Shown: positions 56,251 to 62,479 of the stretch, piece after piece
Position numbering within the stretch: the first letter of the stretch is position 1
Layout of the letters: each line of letters begins with the position of its first letter
Assembly: GCF_002223055.1 (NCBI RefSeq)
Contig: NZ_NKFL01000004.1
Location: 1,240,001 to 1,304,000 of the forward strand
Length of the DNA: 64,000 bases
Source: Burkholderia sp. HI2500
GTDB lineage: Bacteria; Pseudomonadota; Gammaproteobacteria; Burkholderiales; Burkholderiaceae
Reading direction: 5' to 3'
Translations under genes and position numbers: made by a program
The notes under the pieces: model-generated
Told to the model about the DNA's origin: nothing
Database searches by the model: none
Seen by the model: the letters and a program-made list of their open reading frames with translations, nothing else

Positions 56251-57435
56251 TTAGTCGGCGCTGATCGGCCCGCGTGCGCGCCGCGGCGCGCCGGCTCGCG
56301 GCTGTTGCTGCGCCTGTTCGGCGGCCGCGGTGATGGCGCGCATACGCGCGGACGCCGCGGCGTTCAGGTCTGCCTTCGCGGCCTCGTCCGGCACGCCGGC
56401 GATCGCGCTGCGCGCGAGGTCGAGATCCTCGGCAGTCGCCGCGGACTCGATGTCCTCGCGAATGCCGCGCACCAGGCCGTCGACGTCGAACTCAAACCCG
56501 CCTTGGCTCTGGCCTGCCTCGCCGCGTGGCTCGTCCTGGTCGTCGACCGGATCGGCCTGCGCCGCAGCCGGTGCGCCGTCCGTCTGCGGGTCTGACGCGG
56601 GCCCGGTCTGCGCAGGCGCCGTGCCGCGCAGCACCTCATCGGCAGGTTGCGCGCGTCCGCCGCGCAGCTCGTCAAGCGTCGCGCGGTTCACGGAGTAGCT
56701 GCCGTCGTCGTGCACGTCGACGATGTCGGCCGCTTCTTCGACGGTCGTAAGGCCCATCAGCAGCTCGGGCGCGTACAGCTTCCCGAAGAACGACGCCGTG
56801 CGGTAGCGCAACATGACCTCGTCCATCGTCTGCCACTTGCTGCCGTTCTTCGTATACCAGCCTTCCTTGACGGCCATCTCGATCGACACGGCAGGCGACT
56901 CGATGCGTTCGCCGGTTTCCTTCTCGATCGCCCATGCGACGCAGACCTTGTCCGTGATCGGAACGCTGATCGTGCGCTTCTGGCGCTGGTTGTTATCCCA
57001 GAACGTCTCGACGTAGTCGACGTTCTTCGCGCCGAGCACCTTGATGTCGAAGCGCAGCGGCGAAAAGCGGCCGCAACCGTTCACTGCAGCGATGATCCAT
57101 TGCGACGACCAGGAGGGCCGGCCTTCGACGATGTACAGGTTCTGCATCACCATCAGCGGGTCGGCGCCCATACGCTGCGCCATGTTCAGCGCGACGACAG
57201 CGTTCGCGAGTGCGTTTGGGTTCTCGCGCGACTCCTTCACGTTGCCGTACTTGTCGAGCTTCTCGATCACCTTGCGGTACGCGGCCGGCACGAGCGTCGA
57301 CGACGCGAGCAGGTTAGCCGCTCGCTGCATCAGCTCGAACGACTGCAGCGAGCCGAAGCCGGGCGCGACGGCGGGGAGGTTGGCCTCGCGCGGCAGCGGC
57401 GAGCGAACGGATTCCAGGGTGGTAGGCGTGGACAT
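56251..57435 (-). CDS. recT: RecT-family single-strand annealing protein
   Basis: A 394-residue phage recombination protein from ATG 57435. The RecT core (about 25-250) shows ALANAVVALNMAQRMGADPLMVMQNLYIVEGRPSWSSQWIIAAVN, VPITDKVCVAWA, and WQTMDEVMLRYRTASFFGKLYAPELLMGL. A low-complexity acidic linker and an Arg-rich tail follow. It anneals single strands during phage recombination and works with the nuclease encoded immediately upstream. Confidence 0.9.
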   Translation of the reverse strand: MSTPTTLESVRSPLPREANLPAVAPGFGSLQSFELMQRAANLLASSTLVPAAYRKVIEKLDKYGNVKESRENPNALANAVVALNMAQRMGADPLMVMQNLYIVEGRPSWSSQWIIAAVNGCGRFSPLRFDIKVLGAKNVDYVETFWDNNQRQKRTISVPITDKVCVAWAIEKETGERIESPAVSIEMAVKEGWYTKNGSKWQTMDEVMLRYRTASFFGKLYAPELLMGLTTVEEAADIVDVHDDGSYSVNRATLDELRGGRAQPADEVLRGTAPAQTGPASDPQTDGAPAAAQADPVDDQDEPRGEAGQSQGGFEFDVDGLVRGIREDIESAATAEDLDLARSAIAGVPDEAAKADLNAAASARMRAITAAAEQAQQQPRAGAPRRARGPISAD

Positions 57436-57449
57436 GGAGATCTCGCGGG

Positions 57450-58259
57450 TTAATCGTGGAACTGGCAGGTGCCGTGGCGCGGGCAGTACTTCTTGTCGCA
57501 CAGCAGCGATTTCGGGTTGGGGTAGAAGCGGCCGGACCGGAACATGTCCGCGGCGAACTGGATCAGCCCCGGCGTTTCCTCGGTGCCGACCATCACGCGC
57601 TTCGAGTTCGCGATCGGCGCGGTCGCGACCTCGGGCGTGCCCTTCGTTTTCAGGCCGATGATCTCGGCCGTATCGCCGATTTCCTCGCCGGTCGTGTGCT
57701 CGTACAGCAGCTCGTATGTGCCGATCTGCGGGCCGTGCCCCTTCGTGACCGCCGCGCCTTTCTGGACTGCGGACGATCCGCTCTTCAGGTCGGCGATGCC
57801 GACGCCGGCCGCCGAGCGGCGCACGCGTGCGCGGTCCATCGTGCCTGTCAGGCGCACGATGACGCCGCCGCCGCAATCGATTTCGAGCGGCTTTGTTTCC
57901 ATCTCGACCGCGACGAAGTTGTAGCGCGGTGCGACCTCGAGGCAGTACTTCGTCGTGAGCGACAGGCCGATGCGCTCGGCGTCCGACATGCTCAGGTCGT
58001 CGCGGGCCGGATCGAACTCGTTCTCCGGATCACGCAGCTTGTCGACGAACGCGCCGGCAGCGTCGTCGACGGTCAAGCCCGAGCCATCGAGGCGCGCCTG
58101 GTCGAATACGGCGGTGCCCGCGTGGATAGCGGTACCGAGCGCGGCGCGCAGGCCGACGACGTTGCGCATGTTCAGGAGGTGGATGCCTTCCCAGCGATAC
58201 GCGCAGTCGAAGAGTGCGCCCCAGCTGGACGCGCGGACGGTATAGACGGACGGATTCAT
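57450..58259 (-). CDS. PD-(D/E)XK nuclease, Cas4/RecB-like with four-Cys cluster
   Basis: A 269-residue nuclease. The core has TMDRARV, GIADLKSG and QIGTYELLYEHTTG, the motif series of the Cas4/RecB family. Cys in FDCAYRW at the N terminus and the cluster CDKKYCPRHGTC at the C terminus form the four-Cys iron-sulfur signature of Cas4/AddB-type enzymes. It supplies resected ends to RecT. It overlaps the next gene by four bases. Confidence 0.87.
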   Translation of the reverse strand: MNPSVYTVRASSWGALFDCAYRWEGIHLLNMRNVVGLRAALGTAIHAGTAVFDQARLDGSGLTVDDAAGAFVDKLRDPENEFDPARDDLSMSDAERIGLSLTTKYCLEVAPRYNFVAVEMETKPLEIDCGGGVIVRLTGTMDRARVRRSAAGVGIADLKSGSSAVQKGAAVTKGHGPQIGTYELLYEHTTGEEIGDTAEIIGLKTKGTPEVATAPIANSKRVMVGTEETPGLIQFAADMFRSGRFYPNPKSLLCDKKYCPRHGTCQFHD

Positions 58260-58423
58260 GCGGTTCTCACAGGGATGGATACGACGGACGTGCCGTCCTG
58301 GTTGAGCGCCGCAATCGCGAGCATGCACACGAAAGCGACGACGATCATCAGCGCGATCGCGCGGACGGGATGGCGCTCGTACAGGCGATCGAGCGCCGAG
58401 CAGAGAAAGTCGATAGGGGTCAT
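58256..58423 (-). CDS. Small membrane protein
   Basis: A 55-residue protein with one membrane segment (AIALMIVVAFVCMLAIAAL) after a short helix. ATG 58423 overlaps the neighbour by four bases, as does its stop. Role unknown; tiny membrane proteins in early operons often affect host division or superinfection. Confidence 0.65.
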   Translation of the reverse strand: MTPIDFLCSALDRLYERHPVRAIALMIVVAFVCMLAIAALNQDGTSVVSIPVRTA

Positions 58424-58602
58424 CCGAGGCTCCTCAGGTAGGGGCCGGCGACCAGCGAGCCGTACCAGAGGCACGCGATCGCGAAGCCGTAGGCGACCAT
58501 CCACGCGCCGGCCTCGATGGCGCGGCGTATGCGCGGCGCGCGCGCGGCAACGCGCAGAAGCGCGTTGTCGGTCGCCGCACGGGGAATGGTGAGCGCACGC
58601 AT
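58420..58602 (-). CDS. Small membrane protein
   Basis: A 60-residue protein with a basic N-terminal half and one membrane segment (GAWMVAYGFAIACLWYGSLVAG). Start ATG 58602 directly abuts the stop of the upstream gene and its own stop overlaps the next start. Function unknown. Confidence 0.65.
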   Translation of the reverse strand: MRALTIPRAATDNALLRVAARAPRIRRAIEAGAWMVAYGFAIACLWYGSLVAGPYLRSLG

Positions 58603-58932
58603 TTACAGACCCTCGCCGCAGACGCGCACGTGGCGCACGGGATCAGCGACCGGCACAGGTGCCGAGTAACCGGCCTTACCGAGCGCAGCGTCGACGACGG
58701 CGCGGATTCCGGACGTGAGTACCGTTTTTGAGGCGACGAGTCGCAGCGCCGTGACGATGTCAGGCGCCGCTGCGATCAGCTGCGCGCGCGCCTCGGATTG
58801 TTCGCCCGTGCCGAGTACGATGCAGATGCGTTCGTCTTCGCCGAGCACGACGATGCAGTTGCCGTCGTAGTCGAGGTAGTCGCCGGGCTCGCACGTTTCC
58901 CACGGCCCTTGCGGATGGTTGGTCTGTCCCAT
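58603..58932 (-). CDS. Hypothetical phage protein
   Basis: A 109-residue protein from ATG 58932 (GPWETCEPGDYLDYDGNCIVVLGEDERICIVLG, then ARAQLIAAAPDIVTALRL). The ending is common to small phage proteins of beta-then-helix type that carry the AQLIAAAPD pattern. No function known. Confidence 0.75.
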   Translation of the reverse strand: MGQTNHPQGPWETCEPGDYLDYDGNCIVVLGEDERICIVLGTGEQSEARAQLIAAAPDIVTALRLVASKTVLTSGIRAVVDAALGKAGYSAPVPVADPVRHVRVCGEGL

Positions 58933-58957
58933 GTGGTCTCTCGGTGTGGTGTGCGGC

Positions 58958-59065
58958 TCAGCCGCGGTGGTGGTCGTCGCGGCCCTTGTCCTTGATCGCG
59001 ATGGCGATTTCGACGACGAACCAGAAAGCGAGCAGCGCGAGCGCGCCGATAACGAAGCGGGCCAT
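58958..59065 (-). CDS. Very small membrane protein (35 residues)
   Basis: A 35-codon gene with a gagga ribosome site before ATG 59065. The product has one membrane segment (ARFVIGALALLAFWFVVEIAIAI) and a charged tail (KDKGRDDHHRG). It fits exactly between two neighbours in the operon. Too short for standard ORF cut-offs, but its position and hydrophobicity support it. Confidence 0.6.
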   Translation of the reverse strand: MARFVIGALALLAFWFVVEIAIAIKDKGRDDHHRG

Positions 59066-59066
59066 G

Positions 59067-59492
59067 TCAGATTCCTCGCAAGAGGCGCAGGGCGGACGCG
59101 CCGTGGTCTGCGCAGTGGCTGACACCAGTGTTGCCGGGGCCGAGTTCCGCGCCGCATGCCGAGCAGGTCGTCTGCGCGAAGCGCGGTGCGGCGGCGGCGA
59201 GGTCTGCGGCGGCGATACGACGCGCGATCTCGGCGGCGCGCGCGGCGACTAGTGTTCCCCAGACCGTGTACACGTCCTCGATGCGGCCGCGTGCCAACGC
59301 AGCGTCGATCACTGCGCAGTCGGTCGTCGAGATTTCGAGCCTGTCGAACGTGACGCCGTCGGCGATTTCTTCGTTGCGCTCATCGCGCGTCAGCGCCGCG
59401 TCATCGGCCGCTGATTGTCGGCGGTCGGCGATGGCGTCCATACGCGACGGGAGCGTGCGGACGTTTCCGACCTGGTGATTATTCGGATGCAT
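59067..59492 (-). CDS. Hypothetical phage protein with C-terminal zinc-binding motif
   Basis: A 141-residue protein from ATG 59492 (ribosome site ggaggg). It has a helical middle (TVWGTLVAARAAEIARRIAAADLAAAAPRF) and a C-terminal CSACGAELG...HCADHG cluster that may bind zinc. It lies between target C and the small membrane gene. Confidence 0.72.
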   Translation of the reverse strand: MHPNNHQVGNVRTLPSRMDAIADRRQSAADDAALTRDERNEEIADGVTFDRLEISTTDCAVIDAALARGRIEDVYTVWGTLVAARAAEIARRIAAADLAAAAPRFAQTTCSACGAELGPGNTGVSHCADHGASALRLLRGI

Positions 59493-59525
59493 CGCACCCT
59501 CCACGCAGTTGAAATCGATGAAGGG

Positions 59526-59906
59526 TTAAATGGGCAATCTGCGGACGGCGCGGGCGCGCAACTCGCTGTGCTGGGGGTGGCTGAGCTGGGTGCCACCGTA
59601 GAAGCCCTGGCACCACGCCCAGCCGGAGTAGCCCGGGTCCGTGTCGGGTTGGTTCGACCAGTAGGCGTCCGGCTCGAACTCGTCGCGATGGTTTTCCAGC
59701 AGAAAGAGCATTTCGACGCGCGTCGGCAGGTCGCCGCCGATCGATTTCGCCCACTCCATCTGCACCTGCCAGCTGGCGTCGTCGTTGTCGCCCGGCAGGA
59801 GCACGACGTGATGCTGTTCGCCGGCCGTGTTGGTGACGATGCCGACGTAGATCTCGCCCTCGGCGAGCTGCGGAACGGAAACAGCGGTGGGGGTGGGCGC
59901 GTTCAT
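59526..59906 (-). CDS. DGR target protein C (DUF1566/C-type-lectin-like), first gene of the pL operon
   Basis: A 126-residue paralogue of target B: LAEGEIYVGIVTNTAGEQHHVVLLPGDND, WAKSIGGDLPTRVEM, DAYWSNQPDTDPGYSGWAWCQGF, ending ELRARAVRRLPI. VR3 carries 14 adenine substitutions. It lies more than 6 kb from the RT, separated from the other targets by the recombination genes, yet stays in the same operon and is the first gene read from pL. Confidence 0.9.
   Translation of the reverse strand: MNAPTPTAVSVPQLAEGEIYVGIVTNTAGEQHHVVLLPGDNDDASWQVQMEWAKSIGGDLPTRVEMLFLLENHRDEFEPDAYWSNQPDTDPGYSGWAWCQGFYGGTQLSHPQHSELRARAVRRLPI
59538..59627 (-). repeat. DGR variable repeat VR3
   Basis: 90 bp aligned without gaps to the template repeat at 52277-52366. 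All 14 differences are at template sense adenines. The codons read CQGFYGGTQLSHPQHS in the variable zone. Confidence 0.95.
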
Positions 59907-60290
59907 AGAAACTCCGGAAAGGAAGAACTACTAAGTAAATTGGGGTGTGAAACGGCAAACGGTGCTTGCTGCTGCAGCTCTCACCGGTGGCGCCTCGAAG
60001 AACGAACCGCCACCGGTCAGAACTGCTTTCACTCGCGCGCCCGGCTACTCCCGGCCGTGCCGGCTCCGGGCCGCGCGAGGTTTCGTGCCGATTACCACGC
60101 CATCGGTCACGTGTTGCTGGCTGTCTTGCATCAGGTTCGCTCGGCGCACAGCGGTCTTCCGCTGCGTCCGTCCTGACTCACGACGCTGATCGCGCCGGCC
60201 GGTTGCTCCGCGTGTGCGGTCCCGGCATACCTTCGATTGTTAGAGAGCGATCCGCCTGGGCGGTGGCGCAGCGCGTTGTGTGCTGCGTTG
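59907..60290 (-). promoter_or_regulatory. Long untranslated leader of the pL operon with hairpin
   Basis: About 384 bases separate the predicted pL start point from the first gene. A perfect 10-bp stem (ACCGGTGGCG at 59983-59992, CGCCACCGGT at 60008-60017) lies near its end. No well-supported gene is present; a 28-codon frame ending near 60046 lacks a ribosome site. Long leaders of lambda-type early operons often hold antitermination or RNA control sites. Confidence 0.5.
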
Positions 60291-60296
60291 GAGTGA

Positions 60297-60335
60297 ATAT
60301 TAGAAGTTCTCTTTTTCATGGTCAAGAGAAATTCT
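60297..60335 (-). promoter_or_regulatory. Prophage early promoter pL with two operators
   Basis: Read leftward: TTGACC (-35, 60320-60325), 17 bases, TAATAT (-10, 60297-60302). AGAAGTTCT (60302-60310) overlaps the -10 and AGAAATTCT (60327-60335) lies just beyond the -35, their centres 25 bases apart. The same layout recurs at pR, so both are almost certainly bound by the same repressor. Confidence 0.85.
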
Positions 60336-60433
60336 AATATTCTCTGGCGGAAATTTGTAACATCGAGCGTGACGCTGTTCTAGCACAAGGAGAGCCGATG
60401 ATCTGTCGATCCGATATCGGGGCATATGGCTAG

Positions 60434-60482
60434 TTGAAAAGGGCTCGATTGTTTCGCTACACTACTGTACATATATACAGTG
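60434..60482 (+). promoter_or_regulatory. SOS-type promoter with LexA box
   Basis: TTGAAA (60434-60439), 18 bases, TACACT (60458-60463), then a 20-base element TACTGTACATATATACAGTG (60463-60482) that differs from the E. coli LexA consensus at only two positions. It overlaps the expected start point, so LexA would block transcription of the gene at 60512 until DNA damage. Confidence 0.8.
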
Positions 60483-60511
60483 GTGCGTTGGGTGAAACGA
60501 CGGGGCGAGCG

Positions 60512-60880
60512 ATGGACAGAAACGGGAACGCGAGTGGGCCGCGATGCAAACCGGGGGATCTGGCTAGGATCAAGCGCGCGTGGAATGCGCTTCTAGTGGG
60601 GGAGTTGGTGTTCGTGCGCAGCTATCAGCCAGGGGGCATGTGGCTTGTTAGCCTTCTGGGAGAACCAGCGCTCGGAGTCGGCGCGGACCGTAAGCGCCTC
60701 GTCATAACGCGCACGCTGATTGCTGATGATTCGGCACTTGAACCATTGGACAGCAGGGGCGAAATTAACGGCCTAGAGGCCGTTACAGGTTCAGCAGAGC
60801 GGGCGGCTCATCGGAATTCGGAAGCATGCGAAGCATCAACGCGAATGTCTGGGCCGGCTCACCAGATCTGTCCGCCTTGA
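60512..60880 (+). CDS. LexA-controlled small phage protein converging on the repressor gene
   Basis: A 122-residue protein from ATG 60512. The core (PGDLARIKRAWNALLVGELVFVRSYQPGGMWLVSLLGEPALG) is a beta-rich, SH3-like small domain often seen in Burkholderia phages as hypothetical proteins. Its last 98 bases overlap the end of the repressor gene on the opposite strand. Regulated by the LexA box just upstream, it would be made on DNA damage, and its transcript would be antisense to the repressor. Antirepression is inferred. Confidence 0.72.
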   Translation: MDRNGNASGPRCKPGDLARIKRAWNALLVGELVFVRSYQPGGMWLVSLLGEPALGVGADRKRLVITRTLIADDSALEPLDSRGEINGLEAVTGSAERAAHRNSEACEASTRMSGPAHQICPP

Positions 60881-61214
60881 GAATCGCATCGATCAAGGCT
60901 TGCGCAGCCGGACTGACAGAATTCACCAGCGCGCCTCGTTCGGCAGCGGGCAGATCGCGCGCGAGCCGCGGGCTGATGACGACGGGATCAGCGCCGATCT
61001 GAGCACAAATCGCCAGAAGCGCCTTCACGTTGAGTGGGATGATCCCGCGGAAATATTGGCTGATCAGGCCTTGGGTTCCCAGACCTGTGGCCTCCGATAG
61101 CCAAGCTTGTGACGCGCCGGGATGGCTGGATTTGTAGCGTTTCCACGCCGCAACCAGTCGATCACGATCCTCAAGTTCATCCTCGGTGAGAGGGCGTTTT
61201 TCTACTGTAGCCAT
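60783..61214 (-). CDS. Prophage repressor (CI-like), helix-turn-helix only
   Basis: A 143-residue protein from ATG 61214. The N-terminal HTH (about 25-75) reads SQAWLSEATGLGTQGLISQYFRGIIPLNVKALLAICAQIGADP. The rest is helical. It lacks the S24 peptidase domain of lambda CI, so it would not be cleaved by RecA in the usual way. The nearby LexA-controlled convergent gene may replace that link. It is divergent from the Cro-like gene and shares operators with it. Confidence 0.83.
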   Translation of the reverse strand: MATVEKRPLTEDELEDRDRLVAAWKRYKSSHPGASQAWLSEATGLGTQGLISQYFRGIIPLNVKALLAICAQIGADPVVISPRLARDLPAAERGALVNSVSPAAQALIDAILKADRSGEPAQTFALMLRMLPNSDEPPALLNL

Positions 61215-61261
61215 GTGCAAATGGTAAATAGCGCCACTAATATTTGCTTGCCGAGGTCATT

Positions 61262-61300
61262 AGAAGTTCTCTTGACTTGATATAAGAGAACTTCTAATAT
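61262..61300 (+). promoter_or_regulatory. Prophage early promoter pR with two operators
   Basis: AGAAGTTCT (61262-61270), TTGACT (61272-61277), 17 bases, TAATAT (61295-61300), with AGAACTTCT (61287-61295) against the -10. Operator centres are 25 bases apart, exactly as at pL. Transcription would begin close to the ATG at 61308, so the first mRNA may be leaderless. Confidence 0.85.
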
Positions 61301-61307
61301 TGAGCGC

Positions 61308-61538
61308 ATGAACAACATGCGATCTCTCCGCAAGACTCTGGGCATGTCTCAGGCCGAACTGGCCGGCAGCATTGGGGTCACGCAGTCCGCCCTTTCTCAC
61401 TACGAGAACGGCAGCTGTGATCCGCTCGTCGGGACAGCTCGCAGGCTCATTGCCTTTGCTGGCACGCGTGGATTTGCGTGGCATCTCGACGATGTGTACT
61501 CGTCGCCGACGGACCCTCAACAGAAGGAGGGGAAGTGA
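61308..61538 (+). CDS. Cro-like helix-turn-helix regulator
   Basis: A 76-residue HTH_3 protein: MRSLRKTLGMSQAELAGSIGVTQSALSHYENGSCDPLVGTARRLIAFA. It is divergent from the repressor and is the first gene read from pR, the Cro position. The start is ATG 61308, or ATG 61317 if leaderless initiation is not used. The stop overlaps a following GTG by four bases. Confidence 0.85.
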   Translation: MNNMRSLRKTLGMSQAELAGSIGVTQSALSHYENGSCDPLVGTARRLIAFAGTRGFAWHLDDVYSSPTDPQQKEGK

Positions 61539-61828
61539 TCATCCGCCGTTTTGTGACGAAGCGCGGCAGCCAGCGGTTTCGCGCGCGCGACTTCGAGCGG
61601 CTTTCTCTCAAGCCGCCACCGACGCATCGATTCCGCGCCCGGCTCGGCCGCGTCATGCAGATTTCATTCGATCTCGAATCGCTGCAATCAGGACGCGACG
61701 AGTGGAGTCGTCGCTTGGATGACGCGTGGATCGGTCCAGTTCTTCGAGCTGAGCTACAAGCTGAGCGGCGTCTAGCGCTGAAGATTGCACGAGCAGCCGA
61801 AGAAAGTCGGCAAGCAGCTCGGCGATAG
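61535..61828 (+). CDS. Hypothetical phage protein (overlaps an opposing gene)
   Basis: A 97-residue basic protein from GTG 61535 (ribosome site aggaggg, overlap with cro stop). The sequence is Arg-rich (IIRRFVTKRGSQRFRARDFERLSLKPPPTHRFRARLGRVM). Codon bias is good up to about 61650 and weak beyond, where an opposing gene overlaps it. It might be shorter or degenerate at its end. Confidence 0.48.
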   Translation: MIIRRFVTKRGSQRFRARDFERLSLKPPPTHRFRARLGRVMQISFDLESLQSGRDEWSRRLDDAWIGPVLRAELQAERRLALKIARAAEESRQAARR

Positions 61829-61943
61829 CTTCGCGCTGGCTCTTCATGACGTCGTGGAAGTAGGGCGAGTTTTTTAGGAACGCGTCGAGCTGAGCGGTCA
61901 CATTGGGATTGTCGTTCAGTCGATGGTTGTTCGAGATGGTCAT
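61653..61943 (-). CDS. Hypothetical phage protein (opposite strand)
   Basis: A 96-residue protein (NNHRLNDNPNVTAQLDAFLKNSPYFHDVMKSQREAIAELLADFLRLLVQ) with mainly helical, phage-like composition and better codon bias than the overlapping plus-strand frame. It stops at 61653 inside the gene above, so the two converge and overlap by 176 bases. Confidence 0.6.
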   Translation of the reverse strand: MTISNNHRLNDNPNVTAQLDAFLKNSPYFHDVMKSQREAIAELLADFLRLLVQSSALDAAQLVAQLEELDRSTRHPSDDSTRRVLIAAIRDRMKSA

Positions 61944-62039
61944 GCGAACCCCGTGTTGTGGTTGTTGAAGAGGTCAGAGTCTTCGATTCTCGCATAGCGG
62001 TGGTTCGCATCTTTTTCAATAAAAATCGGGGCTATCGTC

Positions 62040-62264
62040 ATGTCAAGACGCGCCGAATTTCGAAACGAAGTAAAAACGCGGCTGCGTGATCGCGTGTACG
62101 ACGCGCTCCAGTTCTACAAGCAGCTGCACGGCATCGATTCCGACTCCGCCGCGCTCAACCGCATCGCGGAAGTGGCGCTGTTCGGCGTTGTGGGCACTTT
62201 GCCCGTTCAGCTCGCGGGCGTCAGTGCCGATGTGGGACAGACTGGCCCGCAGGTGAATGCATGA
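62040..62264 (+). CDS. Hypothetical phage protein
   Basis: A 74-residue protein (SRRAEFRNEVKTRLRDRVYDALQFYKQLHGIDSDSAALNRIAEVALFGVVG) whose helical pattern could be a ribbon-helix-helix variant. Preceded by an A/T-rich stretch without a clear ribosome site and overlapping the next gene by four bases. Function unknown. Confidence 0.7.
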   Translation: MSRRAEFRNEVKTRLRDRVYDALQFYKQLHGIDSDSAALNRIAEVALFGVVGTLPVQLAGVSADVGQTGPQVNA

Positions 62265-62479
62265 CAGGTCGCCGCGTAGAGCAGGCGGTCCTGCTGCCAG
62301 TGGCCGAAGCAGCTGATCTGGCAATGCGTGCGGCGGCGGAGGGCATCCCCGTTACCGATTTCCTGGGAATTCAGGTGCTACGCGGCGCGTACGGCGCCAT
62401 GCACCCGCTCGTCATCGAGTTTGAGAAGCGGCCCAAAGCGGCCCAATCTGGGACCGATGGTGAGGAGCAACAGCCGTGA
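62261..62479 (+). CDS. Hypothetical phage protein
   Basis: A 72-residue protein (VEQAVLLPVAEAADLAMRAAAEGIPVTDFLGIQVLRGAYG) of unknown family, with ATGA overlaps to both neighbours. Its place before the replication gene suggests an early or accessory role only. Confidence 0.7.
   Translation: MTGRRVEQAVLLPVAEAADLAMRAAAEGIPVTDFLGIQVLRGAYGAMHPLVIEFEKRPKAAQSGTDGEEQQP

Noticed and set aside
60131..60319. A 62-residue minus-strand frame in the pL leader
   Set aside because: Its ATG would overlap the -35 box of pL, upstream of the predicted transcript start, and it has no ribosome site or known motif.
60398..60433. An 11-codon frame with an aaggag site before the LexA-controlled promoter
   Set aside because: Too short to judge, no membrane or regulatory pattern, and not linked to a following gene by coupling. 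It could be a remnant.
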